Shown here: one piece after another, positions 15,134 through 24,434 of the stretch
How the letters are laid out: the number at the start of each line of letters is the position of its first letter
How positions within the stretch are numbered: the first letter of the stretch is position 1
NCBI GenBank assembly: GCA_017450845.1
Contig: JAFSSU010000202.1
Coordinates: forward strand, 1-47,274
Reading direction: 5' to 3'
Source: Treponema sp.
GTDB taxonomy: Bacteria; Spirochaetota; Spirochaetia; Treponematales; Treponemataceae
Length of the DNA: 47,274 nt
The notes under the pieces: generated by a model
Told to the model about the DNA's origin: nothing
Databases searched by the model: none
What the model saw: only the letters and a program-made list of their open reading frames with translations
Translations under genes and position numbers: made by a program

Positions 15134-16711
15134 GTGAAAAAACTACTGAGCCACGCCGTGCTGTTACTCACGGCCATTACATGCCTCCATGCGTTTGAGA
15201 CCCCTTACTTCACGGGCTACGCAGGCTTCCTTGGAAACATCACGTCATCGCCGAACAACTACCGCAAGCCGGACAAAGAGGAAGACACCTTTTCCGAGCA
15301 GATTGAGCATACCTTCGCCGACCCCCAGCTTTTTGTCCAGGGCTACTTCGGCGGACAGCTCCAGTTCAAGGATTTCCTAATACTGAGAGGAGAATTCGGC
15401 GTGGATTCAAACCGCTACGATCCCCTCGACACAAATCCTTACATGCCCAAAATCAAGGATAACAGCACCGTCTACACGCCAGCCCCCAAAAGCAGGAGCA
15501 TAATCGGCAAGAACTTCCTTGACAAGCCCTCCAATCTGAATTCGATATTCCAGGTAAACGAGGCCTCCGCGGTATTCAAGCTCCAGACCTCCACGGTGAC
15601 CCACTACCTATCCCTCTTTTACGGGGAGTACGAGCCCATCGGGTCGGACGTATTCCTTCAGAGGCAGTTCGGCATTGCCCCCATACGGAGCGACCTCACA
15701 TCCAGCTTCAACAGCCTGAACGGGACATCCATAAACGAAAGCTACGGGGCCGGCTTCTCCTACGTACTGCACCTGGCATCCCCGATAGCCGCCGGGCTCT
15801 ACCTCTACAAGGACAGGAACGAAAATTATGACGGGGTGTACCAAAGCTGGAAGAATGACCCCAGCGACAGGCTGAGCAGAAGCAAGCAGGAGGCGTTCAA
15901 CGCAGACTTCCGCGTGGCAGGTGCGTTCGATTACCTCACCTTCGATTTCAGGACCGGGCTTGCCCTGCCCGAAGACACGAACGAGGGCAGCGTGGAGAAC
16001 GGCTTCATGAACATAAACTACCTGTCACTCAAGGCAGGGATGAGCGTGCTCGCAGGAAAGCCGACATCCATGTTCAACGTGCTGCTGCAGACCGGCTTCT
16101 CCGACCTTCTGCTTGACCCCGGATACGTGAAGACCCCAAAATGGAAGGAGACGGACGACGGTTTGGTCGAGAACAAGAGCGTCTTCAACTGGAACAACGC
16201 CGCCGAGAACTTCTACTTCCTGCTGGAGCCGAGGCTGAACTTACGCAAAGCCAAATTTTCGGTGACGGCGTTCAACATCCCCTACTCCCAGGCGAACAAG
16301 ATGTTCTACCTGAACAACTACAATGGCGGGGTAGACCACCGGGAGGACTACATGAACGAGAAGCGGAGAAACTGCTACGTAAGGCCCTACCTGAACCCCT
16401 GCGGCATAGACCTGCATGCCTCGACGGACTTCCTGCAACTGGGCGACAAGAACCTGACGACCGGAATGCACGTGACGCTCTCGATGGGGGGACAGACCCT
16501 CATGGACCTCTACCGTGACTCCAAGTCAGACAAGAAGGAAGGCAACAAGCACTACTGGAACAAGACAGCCTTCATAACACCTTACGCCAAGCTCCCGGTC
16601 CACGGCGGCGAGGTCTTTGCAGCCGCGACCGTGTCCACCCACATCTTCGACAAGCAGGACAACTGGCCGAGCAGCGTCAGCGTGAAGGTCGGATTCAAAA
16701 TCAACTTCTAG
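15134..16711 (+). CDS. Candidate outer-membrane beta-barrel protein
   Basis: 525 aa with GTG start, GGAGG 9 nt upstream. I do not recognise the family. Residues 1-20 form a signal peptide (KKLLSHAVLLLTAI then a Cys, cleavage near LHA). The rest is rich in aromatic residues and alternating polar/hydrophobic stretches, with many Tyr/Phe/Asn and few Cys, and ends in SVSVKVGFKINF. A terminal Phe with alternating hydrophobics is the classic signal for outer-membrane barrel assembly. No TM helices appear after the signal. It is transcribed alone, divergent from cheA. A secreted non-barrel protein is the alternative. Confidence 0.65.
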   Translation: MKKLLSHAVLLLTAITCLHAFETPYFTGYAGFLGNITSSPNNYRKPDKEEDTFSEQIEHTFADPQLFVQGYFGGQLQFKDFLILRGEFGVDSNRYDPLDTNPYMPKIKDNSTVYTPAPKSRSIIGKNFLDKPSNLNSIFQVNEASAVFKLQTSTVTHYLSLFYGEYEPIGSDVFLQRQFGIAPIRSDLTSSFNSLNGTSINESYGAGFSYVLHLASPIAAGLYLYKDRNENYDGVYQSWKNDPSDRLSRSKQEAFNADFRVAGAFDYLTFDFRTGLALPEDTNEGSVENGFMNINYLSLKAGMSVLAGKPTSMFNVLLQTGFSDLLLDPGYVKTPKWKETDDGLVENKSVFNWNNAAENFYFLLEPRLNLRKAKFSVTAFNIPYSQANKMFYLNNYNGGVDHREDYMNEKRRNCYVRPYLNPCGIDLHASTDFLQLGDKNLTTGMHVTLSMGGQTLMDLYRDSKSDKKEGNKHYWNKTAFITPYAKLPVHGGEVFAAATVSTHIFDKQDNWPSSVSVKVGFKINF

Positions 16712-16729
16712 GCACGCTACGAAGAATTT

Positions 16730-16756
16730 GGGCTTGCGGTACGGAACCGCAAGCCC
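16730..16756. terminator. Perfect 11-bp hairpin between convergent genes
   Basis: GGGCTTGCGGT, a 5-nt loop and the exact complement, between the barrel gene stop and the dapL stop. There is no real T-tract on either side. It is probably a shared bidirectional terminator. Confidence 0.6.
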
Positions 16757-16764
16757 TGCTCAAT

Positions 16765-17991
16765 CTAAAGCTTGAACCCTGCCAGCCTGGAGCAGGCTTC
16801 CTCCACATCCTTCCGGTGGCCGAAGCTGGAGAAGCGCAGGTAACCTTCCCCCGCAGGGCCGAAGCCGCTTCCCGGGGTCGTCACGATGTTGCACTCGGCC
16901 AGAATCTTGTCAAAGATATCCCAGCTCGTGTAGCCGGGGAACATGACCCAGAGATAGGGACTGTCACCGGTATAGTAGACCTTGACGCCTGCGGACGAAA
17001 AATTCGGGCCGGAAAGGGCCTTTTTCATCAGGGCCGCGTTTCCAAGGTAGTAATCAACAAGGCCCTTGGTTTCCTTCATTCCCTCGTCATCGAGAGCCGC
17101 AAGGCCACCACGCTGGGCTATGTTGCTTGCCCCGTTGAAGAGCGTCGTCATCACGCGGTTCCAGTCCTGCCTGACAGGGGTCCCGTCAGCGAATTTCAGG
17201 TCGGAAGGAACCACTGACCAGCCCAGACGGACACCGGTAAAGCCCGCGAGCTTTGAGAAGGAGTTGATCTCTATGGCGCACTTCCTTGCCCCCTCTATCT
17301 CGTAGATGGTCTTGGGCAGGGAAGAATCCCTGATGAACGAATAGTATGCAGAATCAAAGATGATGACGCACCCCTTCTCAAGGGCACAGTCAACGAGCTT
17401 TTTCAGCTGTTCCCTGCTGCTCGCAACCCCGGTCGGGTTGTTCGGAGAGCAGAAATAGATGAGGGAATTCTCCTTGACCTTGGACAAATCGGGGAAGAAC
17501 CCGTTCTCAGCGGTACACGGCAGGTATGTGACCCCCTTCCTGCTGCCATTGCCGTCATCTTTCCCGGCGGCACCGACAATCACGCTTCCGTCCACGTAAA
17601 CCGGATAGGCAGGATCCTGCACGGCAAGCTCCACGCCCGCGCCGAAGAGAGTCTGTATCCTCGCAATATCGCATTTGGCCCCGTCGGAAATGAACACCTC
17701 ATCCGCCGAAGCCATTCCCTTGTACAGGACCGACGCTATCTTTTCCCGGAGCTCTGTCAGCCCCTGCTCGTCACCATAGCCTGAATATCCAGATTCAGTC
17801 CCCAGCCCGGCGGCATAATCGACCATCGCCTTGGTGATGTGAGGAGTCAGGGGCTCCGTCGTATTGCCGATTCCCAGGCTGATTATCTTCGCATCAGGAT
17901 GCTTCTCCTGATACAACCTCCGCCTCTTGGCGACCTCAGGAAAGAGGTATCCCGCCGTAAGGTTCTCAAAAGCCTTGTTACGTGAAAGCAT
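16765..17991 (-). CDS. dapL: LL-diaminopimelate aminotransferase
   Basis: 408-aa PLP-dependent class I/II aminotransferase that converts tetrahydrodipicolinate and glutamate to LL-diaminopimelate in one step, feeding peptidoglycan and lysine synthesis. It has the DapL-typical start (NKAFENLTAGYLFPEVAKRR) and SLGIGNTTEPL, then YSGYGDEQG, FISDGAKCDI, SPNNPTG, FDSAYYSFI and the PLP lysine Lys247 in NSFSKLAGFTG. Full length. Its ATG shares one base with the TAA of the upstream OmpR-type regulator, so the two are translationally coupled. Other aminotransferases are possible, but the N-terminal motif set fits DapL best. Confidence 0.9.
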   Translation of the reverse strand: MLSRNKAFENLTAGYLFPEVAKRRRLYQEKHPDAKIISLGIGNTTEPLTPHITKAMVDYAAGLGTESGYSGYGDEQGLTELREKIASVLYKGMASADEVFISDGAKCDIARIQTLFGAGVELAVQDPAYPVYVDGSVIVGAAGKDDGNGSRKGVTYLPCTAENGFFPDLSKVKENSLIYFCSPNNPTGVASSREQLKKLVDCALEKGCVIIFDSAYYSFIRDSSLPKTIYEIEGARKCAIEINSFSKLAGFTGVRLGWSVVPSDLKFADGTPVRQDWNRVMTTLFNGASNIAQRGGLAALDDEGMKETKGLVDYYLGNAALMKKALSGPNFSSAGVKVYYTGDSPYLWVMFPGYTSWDIFDKILAECNIVTTPGSGFGPAGEGYLRFSSFGHRKDVEEACSRLAGFKL

Positions 17992-18668
17992 TATAATGTA
18001 TCCTCCAAGGAGTAACCGATACCCCTTGCCGTCCGAATCCGAACCTTAGCCTTGAGGTCATCCATTTTCTTTCTGATGAAGGAAATGTAAACCTCAACAT
18101 TGTTATATTCCGCGCTGCTGTCGCTGCCCCAGATTTTCTCGATTATCTTCTCTTTCTTGATGACCTGATGGGGACTGTCAAAAAGGAATTCGATTATCTG
18201 GAGCTCCTTCAGGGACAACTTCTCCCTTCCGCCTTTGACCTTCTGCAACTCACACTTGTCTTTGTCCAGAATCAAATCGCCGAATTCAATGACATTCTTC
18301 TTTATATCGCCCTTGCGGCGTGTAACGGCCCTGACACGGGCCATAAATTCCTCATCCTTGAAAGGCTTGACCAGATAGTCATCTGCCCCGGCATCAAGCC
18401 CGGCAACAATGTCTTCCGTCGTCCCCTTAGAGGAAATCACAAGCACGGGTATCTCAACCCCCTTGCCCCTAAGAGATTTGAGGATAGCAATGCCATCCTT
18501 GCCAGGAAGGGAGGAATCCATCACGATGCCGTCATAGATTCCTCGCTGCGCATATTTCATGGCATCCGGTCCCGTGTAGACGGCATCAACTTCGTAGCGT
18601 TCCTTCCCCATAAGCTCAACAATGGTCTGGGAAAGACGAACATCATCTTCTACTAGAAGCAATCTCAT
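17991..18668 (-). CDS. OmpR/PhoB-family response regulator (orphan)
   Basis: 225-aa transcription factor. The receiver has acidic residues in VEDD, phospho-acceptor Asp51 in GIVMDSSLPGKDG and Lys in YLVKPFKD. A C-terminal winged helix occupies about 130-222 (LSLKELQIIEFLF, NNVEVYISFIRKK, IRTARGIGYSL). No sensor kinase lies next to it. It overlaps dapL by one base (TAATG), which is an unusual pairing. A -10-like TATTAT ends 7 nt before its ATG and no Shine-Dalgarno is present, so it probably leads its own transcript. Confidence 0.93.
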   Translation of the reverse strand: MRLLLVEDDVRLSQTIVELMGKERYEVDAVYTGPDAMKYAQRGIYDGIVMDSSLPGKDGIAILKSLRGKGVEIPVLVISSKGTTEDIVAGLDAGADDYLVKPFKDEEFMARVRAVTRRKGDIKKNVIEFGDLILDKDKCELQKVKGGREKLSLKELQIIEFLFDSPHQVIKKEKIIEKIWGSDSSAEYNNVEVYISFIRKKMDDLKAKVRIRTARGIGYSLEDTL

Positions 18669-18675
18669 GCCTTAA

Positions 18676-18699
18676 ATAATAAAGCAAAAGTTCTGCTTT
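18676..18699 (-). promoter_or_regulatory. -10-like TATTAT and palindrome before the OmpR-type regulator
   Basis: TATTAT (18681-18676) ends 7 nt before the ATG. Immediately upstream is an inverted repeat AAAGCA-N7-TGCTTT (18681-18699) lying across the -10/-35 interval, a possible operator. No clear -35. Confidence 0.4.
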
Positions 18700-18758
18700 G
18701 TCTTATGAAAAAAAGAGATATTACAAAAGATTATCAAAAAAAGCTTAAAACAAATCCT

Positions 18759-19256
18759 TTAACCAATCCGGAAAAGCTGCTCCACATAAGGCTGGCGGAC
18801 GACCATGACCGAGCAGTGCGCGCTTCCGATTATCTCCCCGTCCTGCATGCCGACGACATCGTGCTTCAGCGTGGAGAACTGAGCGGTGGCATCAGCACCA
18901 CCAAGGAGAATCAGGTCAGCCTTGAAGTCATCGGCCGCCGCAATTATCTCGGACCAAATCGCCCCCCTGCGCAGCTCGGTCTCTATTTTTACGCCCTTGG
19001 ACTTGGCAAGGCCGATGGCGAAATCAAGGTTCCTGTTACCGTCGGCCTCAAGGCTGCCGGTAAAGGTCTTTCCCTCATCCTCGACAAGGAAGTTAGTGAG
19101 CATCAGCTGCCGTATCGTGGCGACATCGACGACATACACAACCTTGACGCGGCACTTATAGCATTTGGCCATCAATATGGCATACATGACGGCATGGAGC
19201 GAGGACTTGGAGCCATTGTAGGCGACCACGACCTTCTGAAAAAGCGATTTTATCAT
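18759..19256 (-). CDS. Universal stress protein (UspA family)
   Basis: 165-aa Usp-fold protein. It starts with VVVAYNGSKSSLHAVMYAILMA, the first strand and helix of the domain, followed by VYVVDVAT. LILLGGADATAQ near 115-125 stands where ATP-binding Usps have G-2x-G-9x-G; the later glycine string is poor, so nucleotide binding is uncertain. It is the last gene of the V-ATPase unit and its ATG overlaps the atpD stop by 4 bp (ATGA), so it is co-translated with the pump. It may sense energy state or regulate the complex; that role is inference. Confidence 0.82.
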   Translation of the reverse strand: MIKSLFQKVVVAYNGSKSSLHAVMYAILMAKCYKCRVKVVYVVDVATIRQLMLTNFLVEDEGKTFTGSLEADGNRNLDFAIGLAKSKGVKIETELRRGAIWSEIIAAADDFKADLILLGGADATAQFSTLKHDVVGMQDGEIIGSAHCSVMVVRQPYVEQLFRIG

Positions 19257-19879
19257 GAGTTTTCCCGCCTCCCCTTCAGGGCTTTCAGCACGAACACGTT
19301 GTCCCTCTCCCTTTCCTCAAGGACATCCTCTATATACTTGGCAGTCTCCCGGTTCTGGGGAATGACCATCTTGTCCAGCGCGTTGACACGTCGCTGCGTT
19401 TTCTTTACCTCCATCGCAAGCCTCCAGACTATCGTCCGTATGCTCGCAAGGCGGGTCAGAAGCGACAGAAGCTCAAAGAAGTCCGACATCACCTCGTCGT
19501 TGTCAGGGAAGGTCCCCAAGAACGAGTAGAACAGCTCCTTCTTGGGAAGAGTGACGTCAATCGTCGTAAAGCTCATTCCCCCTATAACGGCGGGCCGCTG
19601 GTTCAGCGTGAAGTCATACTTGACGCTGCGGGCAATCCGCTCAACCCGGTCACCTCCAACGGCCATCAGCATACGCTTAAGGGCCGGGTATGCCTTGTCG
19701 ATGCATTTGTCCACGGACTTCTCGAGCAGCTTGACCTGCTCAAGCATCCGCATCAGCTCCATGACGAGGATTTCCCTTTTCTGCTCAAGGAGGTCATATC
19801 CCTGCGTGCTTACGGCAAGCTGCTCCTTGATAGCGAGAAGGTTTGACTTGGTCGGGGCGACGTTAAGCTTGTTTGCCAT
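19253..19879 (-). CDS. atpD: V-type ATPase subunit D (central stalk)
   Basis: 208-aa rotor shaft subunit of the soluble V1/A1 sector, which turns inside the A3B3 head. It has the family N-terminus (LNVAPTKSNLLAIKEQLAVSTQGYDLLEQKREILVMEL), long N- and C-terminal helices and the C-terminal signature RRVNALDKMVIPQNRETAKYI. Usual length. Its start shares one base with the atpB stop and its end overlaps the stress-protein start. Confidence 0.95.
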   Translation of the reverse strand: MANKLNVAPTKSNLLAIKEQLAVSTQGYDLLEQKREILVMELMRMLEQVKLLEKSVDKCIDKAYPALKRMLMAVGGDRVERIARSVKYDFTLNQRPAVIGGMSFTTIDVTLPKKELFYSFLGTFPDNDEVMSDFFELLSLLTRLASIRTIVWRLAMEVKKTQRRVNALDKMVIPQNRETAKYIEDVLEERERDNVFVLKALKGRRENS

Positions 19880-21273
19880 TAGGCTGAAGCTCCCTCCTCA
19901 GGCTTGGGCATGAACTTCTCGATAAGCTCGTCACTAATCCTGTACAGCTCGTCGCGGGGCAGGATGCCCAGTATCTTCCAGCCGAGGTCCAAGGTCTCGT
20001 CAATCGACCGGTCCTCGTACTCACCCTGGCTGAAGAAGCGGGCCTCCATCTCATCGCCGAACTTCAGGTAGAGCTTGTCCAGGTCGGAAAGCTCCTCCTC
20101 ACCGATAATCGCGGCGAGGTTGCGTATCGTCTTGACCTTGCTGTAGGAAGCAAAGAGCTGGCTGGAGACAGCGGCATGATCCTCCCGCGTCATTCCCTTG
20201 CCGATTCCGTCCTTCATCAGGCGGCTCAGCGAGGGCAGCCCCGCGACAGGCGGGTACAGGCCCTTCTGGCTCATCTCACGGTCAAGGACAATCTGCCCCT
20301 CGGTGATGTATCCCGTAAGGTCAGGAATCGGATGGCTTATGTCGTCGTTCGGCATCGTCAAAATCGGTATCTGGGTTATGGAGCCGGTGCTGCCCTGAAT
20401 CTTGCCTGCCCGCTCGTACAGCTCGGCCAGGTTGGAGTAGAGGTAGCCCGGATAGCCCTTGCGGCCGGGAACCTCTCCGCGGGTCGTGCTTATCTCCCGG
20501 AGGGCCTCGCAGTAGTTGGTCATGTCGGTCATCACGACAAGGACGTGCATGTTGCACTCGAACGCCAGGTACTCGGCCGCGGTCAGTGCGCAGCGGGGCG
20601 TGATGATGCGCTCGATTGACGGCGCATCGGCAAGGCTCTCGAACATGACGACGTTCGACAGTACTCCGCTCTCCTCGAAGGTGTTCTTGAAGAACTGGGC
20701 CACGTCGTACTTGATTCCCATCCCCGCAAAGACCATGACGAACTCCTCATCGGAGCTCAGGAGCTTGGCCTGGCGGATTATCTGGGCGGCAAGCCTGTTG
20801 TGGGGAAGGCCGTTCCCGGAGAAAATCGGAAGCTTCTGGCCGCGTATCAGGGTGTTCATACCGTCAATCGTCGAGATGCCCGTCTGTATGAAGTCACGCG
20901 GGTAGACGCGGGCATACGGGTTTATCGGCATGCCGTTGACGTTTATCTTGCTGCTGGACACGATGTCCGGGTAACCGTCTATAGGCTCGCCGAGACCGTT
21001 GAAGATTCGGCCCAGAAGGCCACGGCCCACGCGGAGCTCCATCGGCTTGTCCAGGAACTCCACGGTCGTCGACTCCAGGTCAAGCCCCGTCGTCCCGCCG
21101 AACACCTGCACGACGGCGGTCTTGTCGTTCAGGTCGATGATCCGCCCCGTCTTCTTCTCGCCCGTCTTGTCACGGACGTATACGATCTCATCATAGAAAG
21201 AGTCCGGGGTACGCTGGGCAATGATGATAGGCCCATCGACCTGCTGCAGGCCTGTATATTCTATTCCCTTCAT
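19879..21273 (-). CDS. atpB: V-type ATPase subunit B
   Basis: 464-aa non-catalytic nucleotide-binding subunit of the A3B3 hexamer. Characteristic parts are [34 protein letters not shown] (the B-type degenerate P-loop), [59 protein letters not shown] and [12 protein letters not shown]. Full length. It overlaps atpA by 4 bp and touches atpD. Confidence 0.97.
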   Translation of the reverse strand: MKGIEYTGLQQVDGPIIIAQRTPDSFYDEIVYVRDKTGEKKTGRIIDLNDKTAVVQVFGGTTGLDLESTTVEFLDKPMELRVGRGLLGRIFNGLGEPIDGYPDIVSSSKINVNGMPINPYARVYPRDFIQTGISTIDGMNTLIRGQKLPIFSGNGLPHNRLAAQIIRQAKLLSSDEEFVMVFAGMGIKYDVAQFFKNTFEESGVLSNVVMFESLADAPSIERIITPRCALTAAEYLAFECNMHVLVVMTDMTNYCEALREISTTRGEVPGRKGYPGYLYSNLAELYERAGKIQGSTGSITQIPILTMPNDDISHPIPDLTGYITEGQIVLDREMSQKGLYPPVAGLPSLSRLMKDGIGKGMTREDHAAVSSQLFASYSKVKTIRNLAAIIGEEELSDLDKLYLKFGDEMEARFFSQGEYEDRSIDETLDLGWKILGILPRDELYRISDELIEKFMPKPEEGASA

Positions 21274-23036
21274 ATCACTGAATCCTTGCGGTACATCCGC
21301 TCAAGAGAGCCCATCTGATCCTCTATATGGTTCTGTATCGTCGTAAGCTCGTCCAGCTTGTCGTTGGCGACGACGGACTTGGCACGGACAATCTCGCCAC
21401 GCACACCCAGCTCCATTATCTTGAGCAGAGGAACGCCGGCCTTTACCGCGGCAAGGGCCTTGTCATAGAATTCCATTATCAGCATCAGGAGCTGGACTTC
21501 CTTCTCGGGAACCGAATACTGGTCAATGTCATCAAATGCGCTCTGCTGCAGGAAGCCGTTCTTTATCATCTCGCAGACAGTGAGAATCAGACGATCCGTC
21601 TCAGGAAGCGCATCGGCACCAATCAGGCGGACAATCTGCTCCAGCCTCTGCTCCCTCTTGAGCAGGTCCAGCGCCTTGACGCGGATGGAGGCCCAGCGGG
21701 GATCCAGCTTGTTCCACCAGTCCTCCACCTCCTCCGCATACTCGGAATAAGATTCAATCCAGCCGATTGCCGGATAGTGGCGGGCGTTGGCAAGCTCACG
21801 GTTCAGGGCCCAGAAGCAGCGGATGAAGCGCTTGGTGTGCTGGGTGACAGGCTCGGAGAAGTCGCCTCCGGGCGGGGAGACCGCACCGATGACGGAGACA
21901 GAGCCTTCCGCCCCGTTCAGGCTGTAAACGCGCCCCGCACGCTCATAGAACTGGGCAAGGCGGGTCGGCAGGTATGCGGGGAAGCCCTCCTCCGCCGGCA
22001 TCTCCTCCATGCGGCCGGAAAGCTCGCGCAGGGCCTCGGCCCAGCGGCTCGTTGAGTCTGCCATGATGGCGACGTGCATACCCATATCCCGGTAATACTC
22101 AGCCAAGGTGATTCCCGAATAGAGGGAAACCTCGCGGGCCGCGACCGGCATGTTCGAGGTGTTGGCGATCAATATCGTGCGTTCCATCAGGGAGCGTCCG
22201 TTCCGGGGGTCAATCAGCTTGGGGAAATCGGTAAGGACGTCGGTCATCTCGTTGCCGCGCTCGCCGCAACCGATGTAGACGATCAGGTCCGCGTCGCACC
22301 ACTTGGCGACGGCATGCTGGGTCATCGTCTTTCCGGTCCCGAATCCCCCAGGAATAGCGGCAGTACCGCCCTTGCTCAGGGGAAAGAAGACATCGATGAC
22401 GCGCTGGCCGGTGACGAGCGGCTGCGAGACCTCAAGCTTCTCGTTGAAGGGCCGGGGGGTGCGGACAGGCCAGTACTGGGACAGGCAGAGCTTCTCGCCC
22501 AAGTCCGTCTCGCCTATGACATCATCGACGGTATAGCTTCCCGCACCCTTGAATGACTTGAGCTTTTTGCCCTTGGTCAGAGGCGGGACCATTATCTTAT
22601 GCAGTATGGAGCCGGTCTCCTGCACGGTTCCCAGCACCATCCCGGGCTTAATGTCATCCCCTTCCTTAACGGAGGGCGTGAAATCCCACTTCTTGCTGCC
22701 GTCAATCGGGCTGGTCCTGTCGCCGGGCTTCAGGAACGCACCCTCCTGATCAAACAGCTCCTTCAGAGGACGCTGGATGCCGTCGTAAATCGTACCGACA
22801 AGTCCCGGACCGAGCTTGAGGGAGAGGGGGCGGCCGGTGCTGACGACCTTCTCGCCGATTTTCATCCCGCTGTCATCCTCGTAGACCTCTATCGTCGCCT
22901 TGCCCTTGTCCTGGCGGATAATCTCACCGACCAGCCTCTTGTCGCCGACATCGACGACATCATAGAGACCGGAGGAGTCCAGCCCCTCCGCATACACAAT
23001 CGGCCCCGAGATGCGGGTAATCCTACCTTCCGTCAT
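21270..23036 (-). CDS. atpA: V-type ATPase catalytic subunit A
   Basis: 588-aa catalytic subunit that hydrolyses or makes ATP. The Walker A is GGFGTGKT at about 230-237, then [12 protein letters not shown], the Walker B area with [14 protein letters not shown], and [19 protein letters not shown]. The V/A-type specific insert (about 110-190, including KWDFTP and ILHKIMVPP) separates it from F-type beta. Full length. Its start overlaps the end of the subunit E gene by 4 bp. Confidence 0.97.
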   Translation of the reverse strand: MTEGRITRISGPIVYAEGLDSSGLYDVVDVGDKRLVGEIIRQDKGKATIEVYEDDSGMKIGEKVVSTGRPLSLKLGPGLVGTIYDGIQRPLKELFDQEGAFLKPGDRTSPIDGSKKWDFTPSVKEGDDIKPGMVLGTVQETGSILHKIMVPPLTKGKKLKSFKGAGSYTVDDVIGETDLGEKLCLSQYWPVRTPRPFNEKLEVSQPLVTGQRVIDVFFPLSKGGTAAIPGGFGTGKTMTQHAVAKWCDADLIVYIGCGERGNEMTDVLTDFPKLIDPRNGRSLMERTILIANTSNMPVAAREVSLYSGITLAEYYRDMGMHVAIMADSTSRWAEALRELSGRMEEMPAEEGFPAYLPTRLAQFYERAGRVYSLNGAEGSVSVIGAVSPPGGDFSEPVTQHTKRFIRCFWALNRELANARHYPAIGWIESYSEYAEEVEDWWNKLDPRWASIRVKALDLLKREQRLEQIVRLIGADALPETDRLILTVCEMIKNGFLQQSAFDDIDQYSVPEKEVQLLMLIMEFYDKALAAVKAGVPLLKIMELGVRGEIVRAKSVVANDKLDELTTIQNHIEDQMGSLERMYRKDSVI

Positions 23037-23671
23037 TCCGGCAACCTCCCGCCAAAGAGCGTCGAGGACAGCTCATAAGACTTGTCATCCAAAATTTCCT
23101 TCAATTTCTCATCCAGCGTCAGGCGGCAGCTTATGGAAGAATCCCTCGCCCTGAGGATAATGCCTTCCCGCAGCTTAAGGCCAGGGAGACTCTCGTCGTC
23201 AAGAAGGTGGCTGTCGCCCGTCCCGCAAGAGACTATCGCCTTGCCGAACTGCTTCTCCAGCATCTTCCCGGCGGCCTGCTTGTCGAATCCGACGACAGTT
23301 GCCTCCAGCTCCTTGCCGGCAAGGAAAGGCTTGCTCCGTTCCGCCAGGGAAGCGACCATCTCAAGCCGCTTGCCGGCCCCCGCCCCCTCAAGGAAAGCGT
23401 TGACGGCATCAATTACCGAGTCATATATGAACGAAACAAGGTAACGTCCCTTCTCAAGGGGAACGGACGCGTCGATATTCTTCCTGTACAAGTCCAGCCG
23501 CCCGGCGGACTGCTTCTCGGCCTGGGCCTGTGCGTCCGCAAGCTTCTTCTCCACGCCGTCCTTCAGCGACCGCGCGTTTTCCCTGGCCTTCTCAAGAACT
23601 TTCCCGGCCCGCTTGCGGGCCTCGTTCCTGATTTCATTGTCCAAGGCATCTGTTGAACGTAATTCTTCCAT
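23033..23671 (-). CDS. atpE: V-type ATPase subunit E (peripheral stalk)
   Basis: 212 aa. The N-terminal roughly 70 residues form a charged helix ([24 protein letters not shown]) typical of the stalk coiled coil that pairs with subunit G/H. The C-terminal part is a mixed domain with [24 protein letters not shown], matching the E-type globular head (VGGVIL...NTLEERL in relatives). Position between F and A supports it. The sequence is divergent, as usual for E subunits. Confidence 0.82.
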   Translation of the reverse strand: MEELRSTDALDNEIRNEARKRAGKVLEKARENARSLKDGVEKKLADAQAQAEKQSAGRLDLYRKNIDASVPLEKGRYLVSFIYDSVIDAVNAFLEGAGAGKRLEMVASLAERSKPFLAGKELEATVVGFDKQAAGKMLEKQFGKAIVSCGTGDSHLLDDESLPGLKLREGIILRARDSSISCRLTLDEKLKEILDDKSYELSSTLFGGRLPE

Positions 23672-23703
23672 AAGCTGCTACTTTTCCGTACCCTATATCT
23701 TCC

Positions 23704-24039
23704 TCAGACTTGGATTCCGACGGCTTCCCTGATGGCCTCGGTGAGGGTCTTCCGGCCCTCGATATGACCACCCAAGCCTGGAATCTCAACCACAAGAGGA
23801 GCTTTTCCTGTCATCTGATGGGCCTCGACCTCGTGGGAGATCATGTCCGACACGTCCTCCGTCAGAATCAAGACCTTCGGACGGGAAGCCGCCGAAATCC
23901 TGTTCAGGCTGCGGGACTGACCGGTAACGTCGAGGAAGACCTCGAGCGCCTCATCCCGGTTAGAGACCGCAGACCCCGGGACCCCGACGAGCATGAAGCC
24001 CAGGACTATCTCCCGTTCGCCAATGACAAAGTATTCCAT
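23704..24039 (-). CDS. atpF: V-type ATPase subunit F
   Basis: 111-aa small rotor-associated subunit. It starts MEYFVIGEREIVLGFMLVGV, a typical F-subunit first strand, followed by VLILTEDVSDMI (the second Rossmann-like strand) and LVVEIPGLGG. The length fits. It starts 4 nt after the K-subunit stop, and a 32-nt gap separates it from subunit E. Confidence 0.88.
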   Translation of the reverse strand: MEYFVIGEREIVLGFMLVGVPGSAVSNRDEALEVFLDVTGQSRSLNRISAASRPKVLILTEDVSDMISHEVEAHQMTGKAPLVVEIPGLGGHIEGRKTLTEAIREAVGIQV

Positions 24040-24043
24040 GTAT

Positions 24044-24376
24044 TTACATCAGTATGATGAAGAGGGCCACAAGGAAGCCCCAGAGACAAATACCTTCGGC
24101 AAGTCCGACAAAGGGGAGAGCCTTTCCGGAAAGCTCAGCGTTCTCGCTCATGGCACCCATAGCGGCGGCACCAATCTTGCCGACGGCGGAACCACCACCG
24201 ATACAGGCGATTCCGACTGCAAGGGCGGCAGCGACATACTTCAGGCCGGAGGAAGCACCGGCGGCCTGCTCCACAGCCTGGCCTTCCGCAGGGGCAGATC
24301 CCTGGGACTGCGCGAAGACAGCGACCATAGACACGGAGAGCATCAAGACCAAAGCAAGCAAAATTTTCCTATTCAT
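24044..24376 (-). CDS. atpK: V-type ATPase subunit K (membrane c-ring proteolipid)
   Basis: 110-aa rotor-ring subunit that carries the transported ion. Two ring helices are visible: about 47-74 (Gly-rich, ACIGGGSAVGKIGAAAMG) and about 86-110 with the ion-binding carboxylate Glu94 in FVGLAEGICLWG. Ahead of them is an N-terminal hydrophobic stretch (about 5-21) ending VFA-Q and a 25-residue polar Ala/Gly/Glu segment, which together look like a cleavable signal peptide and tail. By eye, the Gln and Ser/Thr ligands of Na+-type rings are missing. A 58-nt gap with a hairpin precedes it, the widest gap in the operon. Confidence 0.92.
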   Translation of the reverse strand: MNRKILLALVLMLSVSMVAVFAQSQGSAPAEGQAVEQAAGASSGLKYVAAALAVGIACIGGGSAVGKIGAAAMGAMSENAELSGKALPFVGLAEGICLWGFLVALFIILM

Positions 24377-24409
24377 AACGTTACCTCTAAAAGATTCTGT
24401 TTATCTACA

Positions 24410-24423
24410 GCCGGAAACCCGGC
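24410..24423 (-). other. Intercistronic hairpin between atpI and atpK
   Basis: GCCGG-4 nt-CCGGC with no T-tract, in the 58-nt leader of the K gene. Such stems can protect the 5' end of a processed transcript that must be translated many times per complex. Confidence 0.4.
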
Positions 24424-24434
24424 AAGAAACCCGA

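Noticed and set aside
16712-16764. tRNA gene in the short hairpin region
   Set aside because: A single 11-bp stem with no cloverleaf arms or T-loop consensus.
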